64,000 nucleotides of DNA from Capnocytophaga sp. (GTDB lineage: Bacteria > Bacteroidota > Bacteroidia > Flavobacteriales > Flavobacteriaceae): the NCBI RefSeq assembly GCF_030532915.1, contig NZ_JAUNKD010000006.1:1-64000 (forward strand), given 5' to 3'. Each line of letters opens with the position of its first letter. Positions within the stretch are counted from its first letter, which is position 1. This document shows, one piece after another, positions 26,981 through 35,599 of this stretch. The notes below the pieces were generated by a model. It was not told the origin of the DNA and ran no database searches. It saw only the letters and a program-made list of their open reading frames with translations. A program made the translations under genes and the position numbers.

Positions 26981-27011
26981 CAAATATAGAAACTTTTTCA
27001 CAACCTACAAA
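26981..27011 (-). promoter_or_regulatory. Promoter of tRNA-Phe
   Basis: On the minus strand TTTG (27011-27008), 19 bases and TATATTTG (26988-26981) match the Bacteroidota consensus. Transcription would begin about 15 bases before the mature tRNA. Confidence 0.75.
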
Positions 27012-27069
27012 AATTTACGCCTTATTTTTTTTTTATTTTTTTCAAGAAATAACAATAATCACCTAAAAA

Positions 27070-27690
27070 TCAGATTGTTATTTTTTGAAAAATTTTTATT
27101 GAAATATTCAAATCGCCACGCAATTCGTATGCTTTTTTGTAAATTTCAGCAATAGATACAGCCGAATCGTCTGTTTCAAGAAAATAACTTCCGTCCGGAA
27201 TGCTTTTAAAAACGGTTTGCACATTTTCATTAACAAGCAAGGATTTTCCAAAAGACAGCTTTAAACCACTGTTTATAAGCAAATTAGCAACCGATTGATT
27301 TTTGTTAAAGCCGTGTACTATCCAAGTTTGTAGCGGTTGTATTTTTTTCTTTACGGAAATAAGTTCACTAAATGCTTTTACGCAATGAATCACAAGCGGC
27401 ATTTGTAATTTTTCGGATAAAACAATGTGTTTCTCAAATATTTTCACTTGATTATCAATTGATTCTGAAATATTTTTATCCAAACCACATTCTCCAATCG
27501 CTACACAATTCGGGTGAAGTGCCAGACTTTCAAGCACTTCCCACTGCTTTTGCCAATCTTCTAAATACCAAGGATGTATGCCTACTGAAAACCAATTGGT
27601 CGTCTTGGCTGTAAGCGGAAACTGATTTTGAATAACAAGCTCATTTTCAAAACTTTTTCCGGAATGTGAATGTATATCGAAAAACATCAT
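27070..27690 (-). CDS. TatD family metal-dependent hydrolase/DNase
   Basis: A 206-residue TIM-barrel hydrolase, slightly short for TatD. Metal ligands are all visible: the HSH pair in FDIHSHSGK, Glu in GECGLD, His in PLVIHCVKAF, His in WIVHGFN and Asp in LETDDSA. TatD proteins are 3'-5' exonucleases or related hydrolases. The start overlaps the dtd stop by four bases, so the two genes are coupled. The second codon is also ATG (27687), so the exact start is uncertain by one residue. Confidence 0.88.
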   Translation of the reverse strand: MMFFDIHSHSGKSFENELVIQNQFPLTAKTTNWFSVGIHPWYLEDWQKQWEVLESLALHPNCVAIGECGLDKNISESIDNQVKIFEKHIVLSEKLQMPLVIHCVKAFSELISVKKKIQPLQTWIVHGFNKNQSVANLLINSGLKLSFGKSLLVNENVQTVFKSIPDGSYFLETDDSAVSIAEIYKKAYELRGDLNISIKIFQKITI

Positions 27691-28139
27691 TCCTTATTTT
27701 TTGAATCGATGATAATGGTTACGGGACCGTCGTTACACAAATCAACCTTCATATCAGCGCCAAATTGCCCCGTACTGATTCGCTTGCCCAAATCGATTTC
27801 AAGTTGAGTTATAAACTGCTCATACAGAGGCACAGAAATATCGGGTTTCGCCGCTTTTATGTAACTCGGGCGATTACCCTTTTTGGTGGAAGCGTGCAAA
27901 GTAAATTGCGACACCGCCAAAATATCGGCATTTACGTCTTTCACGGAACGATTCATCACGCCATTTTCATCATCAAAAATGCGTAAATTCACTATTTTAG
28001 CTGAAAGCCATTGTATATCTTCTTGATTGTCATCGTTTTCAAATCCCACCAAAATTAACAACCCCGTTGCAATTTGTGAAACGACCTTAGCGTCAATCGA
28101 CACGGAAGCCTTCGTGACACGTTGTATAACTACTTTCAT
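27687..28139 (-). CDS. dtd: D-aminoacyl-tRNA deacylase
   Basis: Dtd removes D-amino acids wrongly attached to tRNA, an editing step in translation. The 150-residue protein has both family signatures: VSQFTLHASTKKGNRPSY, and NDGPVTIIID near the C-terminus. The N-terminal MKVVIQRVTKASVSID is also typical. It is the first gene of a two-gene unit with tatD and lies downstream of ald on the same strand. Confidence 0.96.
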   Translation of the reverse strand: MKVVIQRVTKASVSIDAKVVSQIATGLLILVGFENDDNQEDIQWLSAKIVNLRIFDDENGVMNRSVKDVNADILAVSQFTLHASTKKGNRPSYIKAAKPDISVPLYEQFITQLEIDLGKRISTGQFGADMKVDLCNDGPVTIIIDSKNKE

Positions 28140-28227
28140 TTGATTTTCACTATTTTAAAGAATAAGCGAAATTGAAGTCGCCACAAACAACTTCAACTCC
28201 GCTTGATGTATCACCTTATTTATAAAA

Positions 28228-29340
28228 TTAAGACAGAAATGCTGAAACATCAACATATTCCAATCCAAAAGTTTGTGCCACAGCCTGATAGGTTACTTTT
28301 CCTTGCACGATGTTTAGCCCTTGTGCAAGTCCGTCATTTTCTTGACAGGCTTTTTTCCAACCTTTGTTAGCCAACGCAATGGCGTAGGGCAAAGTGGCGT
28401 TGGTCAGTGCCAAGGTGGAAGTGTAAGGCACGGCTCCGGGAATGTTTGCCACGCAGTAATGTACAATTCCGTCCACTTCATACACCGGATTGCTGTGCGT
28501 TGTGGGCTTCGAGGTTTCAAAACAGCCTCCTTGGTCGATGGCAACATCAACAAGTACAGAACCTTTGGTCATCAATTTAAGCATCTCACGCGTAATGAGA
28601 TAAGGCGCTTTTGCACCCGGCACAAGCACCGCCCCGATTACCAAATCACAAGTAGGCAACTCTTTTTGAATGTTGTAAGTTGAAGCATAAAGCGTTGTGA
28701 TGTTTTTGGGCAATATGGTATCTAAAACACGTAATTTAGGCAGCGAAATATCGGCGATAATCACGTCAGCGCCCAATCCAGCAGCGGTAATGGCAGCATT
28801 GTAACCCACTACGCCTCCGCCGATAACCAACACTTTGGCGGGCTTCACACCGGGCACGCCTCCCATTAAAATACCTTTTCCGCCTTGTGGTTTTTCCAAA
28901 AAACGCGCACCTTGCTGTGCTGCCATACGCCCTGCCACTTCTGACATAGGGGTTAATAATGGCAATGAATTGTGTTGCGTAACGGTTTCGTAAGCCAAAC
29001 AAACCGCCTTTTGCTTAATCATTGCGTGGGTGAGTTCTTCTTCCGATGCGAAATGAAAATACGTGAAAACCAACTGATTCTCACGTATCAAATTGTACTC
29101 GGAAGCGATTGGCTCTTTCACTTTGTAAATCATTTCAGCCTTGGCATAAACCTCGTCAATAGTGGGCAGAACGGTAGCTCCTGCTTTTTGATATTCTTCA
29201 TCGGAAAAACCACTTCCTTCTCCCGCCGTTTTTTGCACATAAACCGTATGCCCGTTTTTGACCAACTCGCTAACGCCGCTTGGTGTAGCGCCAACACGGT
29301 TTTCGTTGTTTTTAATTTCTTTTGGAATACCTATTATCAT
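28228..29340 (-). CDS. ald: Alanine dehydrogenase
   Basis: Ald interconverts L-alanine and pyruvate plus ammonia with NAD. The preferred start at 29340 gives MIIGIPKEIKNNENRVGATPSGV and a 370-residue protein, the normal family length; an upstream start at 29397 would add 19 residues overlapping the promoter. The Rossmann motif is VLVIGGGVVGYNAAITAAGLGADV, the active-site region includes KVKEPIASEY, and DVAIDQGGCFETSKPTTH is conserved. A perfect 18-bp palindrome covers the expected transcription start. Confidence 0.96.
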   Translation of the reverse strand: MIIGIPKEIKNNENRVGATPSGVSELVKNGHTVYVQKTAGEGSGFSDEEYQKAGATVLPTIDEVYAKAEMIYKVKEPIASEYNLIRENQLVFTYFHFASEEELTHAMIKQKAVCLAYETVTQHNSLPLLTPMSEVAGRMAAQQGARFLEKPQGGKGILMGGVPGVKPAKVLVIGGGVVGYNAAITAAGLGADVIIADISLPKLRVLDTILPKNITTLYASTYNIQKELPTCDLVIGAVLVPGAKAPYLITREMLKLMTKGSVLVDVAIDQGGCFETSKPTTHSNPVYEVDGIVHYCVANIPGAVPYTSTLALTNATLPYAIALANKGWKKACQENDGLAQGLNIVQGKVTYQAVAQTFGLEYVDVSAFLS

Positions 29341-29359
29341 TGTTATTTTATTTAAAAAG

Positions 29360-29377
29360 TTATCAAAATTTTGATAA
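29360..29377. promoter_or_regulatory. Perfect 18-bp palindrome over the ald transcription start
   Basis: TTATCAAAATTTTGATAA is fully symmetric and lies 20-37 bases before the ald ATG. The predicted transcription start falls near its centre, so a bound protein would block initiation. Lrp/AsnC-type regulators control ald in other bacteria, but the regulator here is unknown and is not in the window. Confidence 0.55.
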
Positions 29378-29406
29378 AGGTAAGAAGTTATGACCAAACC
29401 TGCAAA
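29375..29406 (-). promoter_or_regulatory. Promoter of ald
   Basis: On the minus strand TTTG (29406-29403), a 20-base spacer and TACCTTTA (29382-29375) match the consensus apart from the last base. The -7 element overlaps the palindrome at 29360-29377. Confidence 0.65.
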
Positions 29407-29464
29407 ATATTTTTTTATTTTTTTTTCGGTTTACTACTCGAAGTTTTATTTTTTTAGCTGAAAA

Positions 29465-29647
29465 TCAGACCCTTCCTTTCAAAGCATTAAACACCCAAGC
29501 GATGGCAAAAAATCCGATTCCTACGGCAGCAAAACCAAAGCCGGCAATGTCATCATATCTGAAAATGGCCAGAGCGACAAGCCCCAAACCTACAATAATC
29601 ATTATCAATGTGGCATACCCCAACACCGTATTTTTATTCATTTTCAT
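29465..29647 (-). CDS. Small membrane protein of the CAL67264 type
   Basis: The likely start at 29647 (MKMNKNTVLGY) gives 60 residues, with two membrane helices (about 8-26 and 35-53) joined by a short polar turn (FRYDDIAGFG) and a basic end (KGRV). It resembles the small flavobacterial membrane proteins named CAL67264 family; their function is unknown. An upstream ATG would begin inside the preceding gene. It begins 13 bases after the YD-repeat gene and probably shares its transcript. Confidence 0.7.
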   Translation of the reverse strand: MKMNKNTVLGYATLIMIIVGLGLVALAIFRYDDIAGFGFAAVGIGFFAIAWVFNALKGRV

Positions 29648-29660
29648 AGCATTGTTACTT

Positions 29661-30407
29661 TTAAAAATAAACGATTTTGCGTTCGGTAACGACACGCTCA
29701 ACACCGTAAATATGTTCGGTTCGTTCTATCCAATTTCCTTGATTATCATACTTGTATGAGAATTTTTTCTGCCCGTAAAGCTGATTGCCTTCCCCGAAAT
29801 AATTCTCTTCTAAAATATTGTTTTTGGCATCGTACACATATTTGAGAACCACCCTTTTGCCTTGTTTGTCTTCAAATTTCTTCTCGGAAATATTTTGTTT
29901 GGCATCGTAGGTAATTTCGGTATTCATCAAAAAAGCTCCTTGCGGGTCAAGTAGTAATTCACTGATTTTGTTTCCGTTGGCATCATATCGCACTATTTGC
30001 TTCCCGTTGGGTTTGCCTGCCGCGTCAAACGAAAGCACCTCTCCTTGCTGTACATCAGGCTGATAGGTGTACTTCATTGTTTCTTCGGGCTTATTTTGGG
30101 CATTATGAACTTCAACCTTTGTCAGAAAATTATTTGCATCGTAAGCATAATTCCAACTCGTGGCTACTTTTCCGTCGGCAGTGGTTCTTTTCCCTAAAAC
30201 TTTGAAACCCTTTGCATTATATTCTTCCAAGGTATTAAAATTTGAAAGCGGCATTCCCTTTTCTTTTTTGCCGTTGGTTTCGACATAGCGATAGGTAGCC
30301 GTTTCAACTGATTTTACTTTTCCTTTGAGGTTATCTTTTTGCCAGTCCGTTTTTTGATTTTGCCCCCACAAGGCAACGGACATTAAAAACATTACAATTA
30401 CTCGCAT
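29661..30407 (-). CDS. Exported YD/RHS-like repeat protein
   Basis: A 248-residue protein with a short signal peptide (MRVIVMFLMSVALWGQ). The body is built of repeats of the form Y-DA-(K/N)-N and Y-DNQGNW, like RHS or YD repeats, for example YAYDANNFLTKVEV, VRYDANGNKISEL, ITYDAKQNISEK, YVYDAKNNILEEN and YKYDNQGNW. Such repeats form beta-sheet shells or wraps. It is far too short to be an RHS toxin and has no toxin domain. It starts nine bases after purK. Function unknown. Confidence 0.75.
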   Translation of the reverse strand: MRVIVMFLMSVALWGQNQKTDWQKDNLKGKVKSVETATYRYVETNGKKEKGMPLSNFNTLEEYNAKGFKVLGKRTTADGKVATSWNYAYDANNFLTKVEVHNAQNKPEETMKYTYQPDVQQGEVLSFDAAGKPNGKQIVRYDANGNKISELLLDPQGAFLMNTEITYDAKQNISEKKFEDKQGKRVVLKYVYDAKNNILEENYFGEGNQLYGQKKFSYKYDNQGNWIERTEHIYGVERVVTERKIVYF

Positions 30408-30416
30408 CGTAAGTTG

Positions 30417-31571
30417 TTATTTACTAATTACTTGAATATTTTCTTTTACGCTTTGAGCCGTTTTACGGGCTTCGACACTGTTTTCGTTAGTAATGGTAAC
30501 GTGTCCCATTTTTCGTAAAGGGCGTGTTTCGCGTTTCCCGTAAATATGCGGCGTTACCCCGTCCATCGCCATAATTTTTTCAATATTTTGGTAGATTACA
30601 TCACCTTTGTAGCCCTCGGCACCTACCAAATTGACCATCACTGCGGCGGTTTTACTATCGGTTTTGCCCAACGGAAGATTTAAAATGGCACGCAAATGTT
30701 GCTCAAACTGATTGGTATAAGCTGCCTCAATGCTGTAATGCCCCGAATTGTGCGGGCGAGGCGCCACCTCATTCACTAAAATGGCATCATCGTGTGTTTG
30801 AAACATTTCTACTGCCAACAGCCCCACAATGCCGAAGGCTTCGGCTACTTGCAAAGCCACTTTTTGCGCCTTTTGCGCCACCTCATCAGAAATACGCGCC
30901 GGACAAATGACATACTCCACCTGATTGGCTTCGGGGTGAAATTCCATTTCCACTACGGGATAGGTTTTGATTTCACCCTTAGGATTTCGAGCCACAATAA
31001 CCGCCAATTCATTTTTAAACGGAATTAACTTTTCAGCAATACACTCACCATCAGCAAGTTCATTTATATCTGAAAGATTTCTGACAATTTTCACACCGTT
31101 GCCGTCATAGCCAAAACGCGTACTTTTCCAAACAAACGGAAGCGCTAATTTTTCGCTGATAACTGCTTGTTTTAGTGCTTCTTTTGAGGCAAAAATTTCA
31201 AAACCGGCTATCGGGATATTATTTTTAGCGTAAAATTCTTTCTGAAAACCTTTATTCTGGATAATTTTCAAACTTTTAGACGACGGATAAACCTTCACGC
31301 CTTCCTGCTCTAATTTTTCAAGTGCCTGTACATTAACGTTTTCTATTTCAATGGTAAGCACATCGGCTTTCTTCCCGAAGTCATACACGGTTTGAAAATC
31401 ATTCAAGTTTCCTTGCACGAAATCATTACACGCCAAACGCCCCGGCGCATCGGCTGCGGGGTCTAAAACCCGTGTTTTTATGTCATATTTACGTGTTTCG
31501 GCAAGCAACATTTTGCCCAATTGCCCGCCCCCTAAAATTCCTAAGGTAAAATCTGACGAAAAATAATTCAT
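30417..31571 (-). CDS. purK: 5-(carboxyamino)imidazole ribonucleotide synthase
   Basis: PurK is an ATP-grasp enzyme that carboxylates aminoimidazole ribonucleotide with bicarbonate in purine synthesis. The 384 residues begin with LGILGGGQLGKMLL and include the ATP-grasp loop PFVWKSTRFGYDGNGV and the metal-binding end LVNEVAPRPHNSGHYSIEA. The partner mutase purE is not visible here. It heads a likely three-gene minus-strand run with the YD-repeat and small membrane protein genes. Confidence 0.96.
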   Translation of the reverse strand: MNYFSSDFTLGILGGGQLGKMLLAETRKYDIKTRVLDPAADAPGRLACNDFVQGNLNDFQTVYDFGKKADVLTIEIENVNVQALEKLEQEGVKVYPSSKSLKIIQNKGFQKEFYAKNNIPIAGFEIFASKEALKQAVISEKLALPFVWKSTRFGYDGNGVKIVRNLSDINELADGECIAEKLIPFKNELAVIVARNPKGEIKTYPVVEMEFHPEANQVEYVICPARISDEVAQKAQKVALQVAEAFGIVGLLAVEMFQTHDDAILVNEVAPRPHNSGHYSIEAAYTNQFEQHLRAILNLPLGKTDSKTAAVMVNLVGAEGYKGDVIYQNIEKIMAMDGVTPHIYGKRETRPLRKMGHVTITNENSVEARKTAQSVKENIQVISK

Positions 31572-31603
31572 TTTGAATCGGTTATCTGTTAAATTCTAAA
31601 ATA

Positions 31604-32281
31604 TCAAATAGTTATGGTTCTGCCAATTTCAAGCAACAACAGTTCTTTGCCTTTGGCTTTAAAACTGCGTTTGGCTTGCTCGTGGTCTATCTTTATAAAG
31701 CTGAATGTGTTGTAATTAACCCCTAAAATACGGTTACATTTCACAAAATCCGAAGCCATTATGGCATCTTCCACATCCATCGTAAAATTACTACCAATGG
31801 GCAAAATAGCCAAATCAATTTTATCACGCACCGGAATGAGTTGCATATCAAAATGAAGCGCCGTATTACCCGAGATGTACACGGTTTTTTGAGGCGCTCG
31901 CAACACAAAACCGCAGGCGCAACCTCCTGATTTTCCGTCAGGAAAAGTAGAAGAATGCAATGCTTGAACCATTTTTAAACTCCCGAACGGAAAACTACAC
32001 GACCCGCCCAAATTCATCGGATGCCCGTCAAACCCCAAATTGTAATAATGTTCCACAATTTCAAAGTTTGAAATTATTTTGGCTTGCGTACGTTTGGCAA
32101 TTGCCTCCACATCCATTGTATGGTCTTGATGAGCATTGGTAATGAGTATATAATCGGCTTTAATTTGCTCAACATTAATGTGTTTAGCAAGCGGATTACC
32201 CGAAATAAATGGGTCGACAAGCAAACTCAGCCCGCTCGTTTTCAGCCCTATACAAGAGTGTCCGTAGAATGTTATATCCAT
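31604..32281 (-). CDS. Metallo-beta-lactamase-fold hydrolase (UPF0173 type)
   Basis: A 225-residue metal-dependent hydrolase. The N-terminal MDITFYGHSCIGL and the metal motif TNAHQDHTMD (a variant of HxHxDH, with Asn-Ala-His-Gln-Asp-His) are visible, followed by YISGNTALHFDM and LPIGSNFTMD. The family usually has T-H-x-H-x-D-H; here the first His of that motif appears as Asn. In many Bacteroidota this gene lies in the menaquinone cluster beside menA, as it does here; its substrate is not known. Confidence 0.85.
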   Translation of the reverse strand: MDITFYGHSCIGLKTSGLSLLVDPFISGNPLAKHINVEQIKADYILITNAHQDHTMDVEAIAKRTQAKIISNFEIVEHYYNLGFDGHPMNLGGSCSFPFGSLKMVQALHSSTFPDGKSGGCACGFVLRAPQKTVYISGNTALHFDMQLIPVRDKIDLAILPIGSNFTMDVEDAIMASDFVKCNRILGVNYNTFSFIKIDHEQAKRSFKAKGKELLLLEIGRTITI

Positions 32282-32363
32282 AAGGTTTGTTTTATGTGCT
32301 AAAAAACTAAAAATGAATAGTTTTTGATATTAAAAGGAAATTAGTTCATATTTGGGGACAAAA

Positions 32364-33266
32364 TTATAAAATTTGTCCGACAAAAAATAATATTGAAAGC
32401 AAAAAAGTGCTCAATGCAACCACTTTCAGTTGATTGTCCAGTTTCTTTAAATTGGTGTTGTGTTTGACAAACAGCAAATGCCTTATTAAGGGAATAAACA
32501 GCAATATGTAAAGCAGTTGCCAACGCGTTTGAAAATTCAGAACCGAAAAAGCCAGCATACAAACCATAGCCACCACCACCAAATAATAGTGATAATATTT
32601 CGCCAACTCGCTTCCCATTTTCACCACCAAAGTATTCTTCCCCATTGCCTTATCATTCTGATAATCACGCATATTATTGAGATTCAAAACAGCAACGCTA
32701 AGCAAACCAACCGCAGTGGCTGGCAAAAAAAGCTTCCAATTAAGTTGATGCACATACAAAAAATACGACCCCAACACACTCACCAATCCAAAGAAAATAA
32801 AAACAAATACATCGCCCAAACCCCTGTAACCGTAAGCCGATTTACCAACCGTATATTTAATCGCAGCCACCACACAAATAATCCCTAACAAAAAGAAAAT
32901 CAATACATAAAAAAGATTTTCCTGTCCGAAAGAAATGTAAATAAGCACCAATGAAGAAACCACCGATAACAAAGCCGTAAAAACGACAACTTTTTTCATT
33001 TCGGTGCGACTAACTTTTCCGCTTTGCAAAACCCTTTCGGGACCGATTCGATTTGCATTATCCGTTCCTTTCACACCATCACCGTAATCATTCGCGAAGT
33101 TTGAAAGTACCTGAAAAAGAATGGTTGTACAAAGTGCCAAGCCAAAAATATCCCATCTGAAATGCCCCACACGAAATGCCAAGGCACTGCCCATAATAAT
33201 GCCCGAAACCGAAAGCGGTAAGGTTCGTAAACGGGCAGCTTGTATAAAAACTCGTATTTTGCTCAT
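32364..33266 (-). CDS. menA: 1,4-dihydroxy-2-naphthoate polyprenyltransferase (MenA)
   Basis: MenA attaches the isoprenoid tail to dihydroxynaphthoate in the membrane during menaquinone synthesis. The preferred start at 33266 (MSKIRVFIQAARLRTLPLSV) gives 300 residues; an upstream start at 33308 adds 14. About eight to nine membrane helices are present. The two Asp-rich motifs of UbiA-type prenyltransferases are NFANDYGDGVKGTDN and NNMRDYQNDKAMGKNT. Its substrate comes from MenB, encoded about 32 kb away. Confidence 0.95.
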   Translation of the reverse strand: MSKIRVFIQAARLRTLPLSVSGIIMGSALAFRVGHFRWDIFGLALCTTILFQVLSNFANDYGDGVKGTDNANRIGPERVLQSGKVSRTEMKKVVVFTALLSVVSSLVLIYISFGQENLFYVLIFFLLGIICVVAAIKYTVGKSAYGYRGLGDVFVFIFFGLVSVLGSYFLYVHQLNWKLFLPATAVGLLSVAVLNLNNMRDYQNDKAMGKNTLVVKMGSELAKYYHYYLVVVAMVCMLAFSVLNFQTRWQLLYILLFIPLIRHLLFVKHNTNLKKLDNQLKVVALSTFLLSILFFVGQIL

Positions 33267-33504
33267 CATCGAAATAAAAAAGGGCGTTATCACGCCAAAA
33301 TCGGGCAAAAATACACATTATCAAGCAAATAAAAAAACTTCTTGTAAAGATTTCAAATCGGCGCAAAAAAAAACGGCTAAATCCAAAAAATTAACATCGT
33401 TTCAAAACAACCAAAAAATAATTACAAATCACTAATTATCAAAAAAATACACCAAAACAATACAATTCAGACATTTCGTTTCATCACTCGGGCGACCGAA
33501 AATC

Positions 33505-33535
33505 TTTCTCGTTTCACTTTTTTTTCATACTTTTG
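33505..33535 (+). promoter_or_regulatory. Promoter of accD
   Basis: TTTC at 33505-33508, a 19-base spacer and TACTTTTG at 33528-33535. Transcription would start near 33542, after a possible TTG start at 33533, which supports the ATG at 33557. Confidence 0.65.
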
Positions 33536-33556
33536 TCCGACAAAATAAGAAGGATT

Positions 33557-34411
33557 ATGTCTTGGTTTAAGAGAAAAGAAAAAGGAATTCAGACCCCAAC
33601 GGAAGAAAAAAAAGACATTCCAAAGGGATTGTGGTATAAATCACCGAGTGGAAAAGTTGTTGATAATGAGGAGCTTGAAACAAACTATTTTGTAAGCCCT
33701 GAGGACGGATACCACGTACGCATCGGCAGCAAAGAATATTTTCAAATTCTTTTTGATAATAATGAATTTAAGGAACTCGACGCCAACCTATCGTCAAAAG
33801 ACCCGTTGGAGTTCGTCGATACCAAAACATACGCAACCCGCCTGAAAGAAGCCGAGCAAAAAACGGGTTTGAAAGATGCCGTACGCACGGCGGTGGGCAA
33901 CTCAAAAGGTGAAAAAATCGTGATTGCTTGTATGGATTTCGCCTTCATCGGAGGCTCAATGGGGAGTGTGGTAGGCGAGAAAATTTCGCGAGCCATCGGT
34001 TATGCCATCAAACACAAACTTCCGTTTCTAATGATTTCAAAATCAGGAGGTGCCCGAATGATGGAAGCTGCTCTTTCACTGATGCAAATGGCTAAAACAT
34101 CGGTTAAATTGGCACAACTTGACGAGGCTAAACTTCCGTACATTTCACTCTGCACCGACCCTACAACCGGCGGAACTACAGCATCTTACGCAATGTTGGG
34201 CGACATTAACATCGCTGAACCCGGGGCGCTTATCGGATTTGCCGGGCCGCGCGTAGTGAGAGACACCACAGGACAGGATTTACCCGAAGGATTCCAAACC
34301 GCTGAATTTGTTTTGGAACACGGATTTTTGGATTTTATCGTAAATCGTAAAGACCTGAAAAACAAAGTTAATCTGTACATTGATTTGGTAATGAATCGCC
34401 CCGTACGTTAA
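33557..34411 (+). CDS. accD: Acetyl-CoA carboxylase carboxyltransferase subunit beta, zinc-finger cysteines absent
   Basis: AccD with AccA transfers the carboxyl group from biotin to acetyl-CoA, giving malonyl-CoA for fatty acid synthesis. The 284-residue body is complete, with [32 protein letters not shown] and GFAGPRVV. The N-terminal C4 zinc ribbon usual for AccD is degenerate: by position the four Cys are replaced at Ser29, Gly32, Ser47 and Asp50 (WYKSPSGK and FVSPEDGYH). The fold may persist without zinc. I recall similar loss in other flavobacterial AccD proteins. The start at 33557 follows a purine-rich AAGAAGG, a rare Shine-Dalgarno-like site here. Confidence 0.95.
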   Translation: MSWFKRKEKGIQTPTEEKKDIPKGLWYKSPSGKVVDNEELETNYFVSPEDGYHVRIGSKEYFQILFDNNEFKELDANLSSKDPLEFVDTKTYATRLKEAEQKTGLKDAVRTAVGNSKGEKIVIACMDFAFIGGSMGSVVGEKISRAIGYAIKHKLPFLMISKSGGARMMEAALSLMQMAKTSVKLAQLDEAKLPYISLCTDPTTGGTTASYAMLGDINIAEPGALIGFAGPRVVRDTTGQDLPEGFQTAEFVLEHGFLDFIVNRKDLKNKVNLYIDLVMNRPVR

Positions 34412-34458
34412 AGAGTGTGTGGCAAATAGTGATTCGGAAGCAACAACGTCCACTTAAT

Positions 34459-34485
34459 CACTAAAAACTGAACACTAAACACTAA
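34459..34485 (+). repeat. Three short CACTAA repeats in the mvaD leader
   Basis: CACTAA occurs at 34459-34464, 34473-34478 and 34480-34485, within 40 bases of the mvaD start. This may be simple sequence drift in a leader or a weak protein-binding array. Confidence 0.5.
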
Positions 34486-34495
34486 TCATTTGCCT

Positions 34496-35521
34496 ATGAC
34501 TGTTTCTTGGAAAGCACCTAGCAACATTGCTTTGGTAAAATATTGGGGAAAACACAAAGGACAAATCCCTGCTAATCCATCTGTTAGTTTTACACTAACA
34601 AATTGTTATACAGAAACTTCTGTTACATTCACGAAATTGGAAAAGCCTTCTGATGAGTTTCAGTTTGAATTCTTTTTTGAAGGACAGCACAAGCCTGCAT
34701 TTCACCCGAAAATCGTTACTTTTTTCGAGCGAATTCAACCGCATTTGCTGTTTTTGAAAGATTTTTCGTTTAAAATCGAATCGCGAAACTCATTTCCACA
34801 CAGTAGCGGTATTGCTTCATCGGCAAGTGCAATGGCGGCTCTTTCGGTTTGTTTGATGCAAATTCAAAAACAACTCAATCCGGAAGTTTCGGAGGAAGAT
34901 TTTTGGCAAAAAGCCTCATTTTTAGCGCGTTTGGGTTCGGGGAGTGCCTGCCGAAGCGTACAAGGAAGTGTAGTGGTTTGGGGCGAACACGCATCTGTTC
35001 CCGATAGTTCGGATTTGTACGGAATTTCGTATCCACTTAAAATTCACGAAGTTTTCAACGATTATCAAGATACGATTTTGCTCATCGACAAAGGACAAAA
35101 ACAAGTAAGCAGTTCGGTGGGACACGATTTGATGCACAACCATCCGTTTGCAAATCAACGTTTTAAGCAAGCTCACGAGAACATCGATAAACTCATCAAA
35201 GCCTTTGCCGACGGAAATTTGGAAACATTCATCGAAGTTGTTGAAAGCGAGGCTTTAACGCTTCACGCAATGATGCAGACCAGCCTTCCTTACTTTATCC
35301 TAATGAAACCCAATACGTTAGAAGTTATTCAACGCATTTGGACTTTCCGAAAAGAAACCCAAATTCCCGTTTGTTTCACACTGGATGCCGGAGCCAACGT
35401 ACACGTTTTGTACCCAAATTCGTATAAAAATGACGTTTTGCAATTTATTCAGCAAGAATTAGTTGCATTTTGTGAAAATAAACAATACATTTGCGACCAA
35501 GTCAAGTCAATGAACAAATAA
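34496..35521 (+). CDS. mvaD: Diphosphomevalonate decarboxylase
   Basis: This GHMP-superfamily enzyme converts mevalonate diphosphate to isopentenyl diphosphate, the last step of the mevalonate pathway. The N-terminal APSNIALVKYWGKHKGQIPANPSVSFTL is the family signature. The ATP loop is FPHSSGIASSASAMAAL, the catalytic region is ARLGSGSACRSVQGSVVVW, and the C-terminus has FTLDAGANVHVLY. The ATG at 34496 is preferred over a TTG two codons upstream. It is followed 78 bases later by a mevalonate kinase gene. Confidence 0.95.
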   Translation: MTVSWKAPSNIALVKYWGKHKGQIPANPSVSFTLTNCYTETSVTFTKLEKPSDEFQFEFFFEGQHKPAFHPKIVTFFERIQPHLLFLKDFSFKIESRNSFPHSSGIASSASAMAALSVCLMQIQKQLNPEVSEEDFWQKASFLARLGSGSACRSVQGSVVVWGEHASVPDSSDLYGISYPLKIHEVFNDYQDTILLIDKGQKQVSSSVGHDLMHNHPFANQRFKQAHENIDKLIKAFADGNLETFIEVVESEALTLHAMMQTSLPYFILMKPNTLEVIQRIWTFRKETQIPVCFTLDAGANVHVLYPNSYKNDVLQFIQQELVAFCENKQYICDQVKSMNK

Positions 35522-35599
35522 CAATGTTTTAATGAACAAACTTAATTGAATTTAAAAATTGTTCATTATTCATTGAAAAACTGTTAATTAAAAAGTTTA

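Noticed and set aside
29661-30407. An RHS toxin or polymorphic toxin fragment
   Set aside because: YD-like repeats are present but the protein is only 248 residues, has its own signal peptide and stop, and there is no toxin domain or immunity gene.
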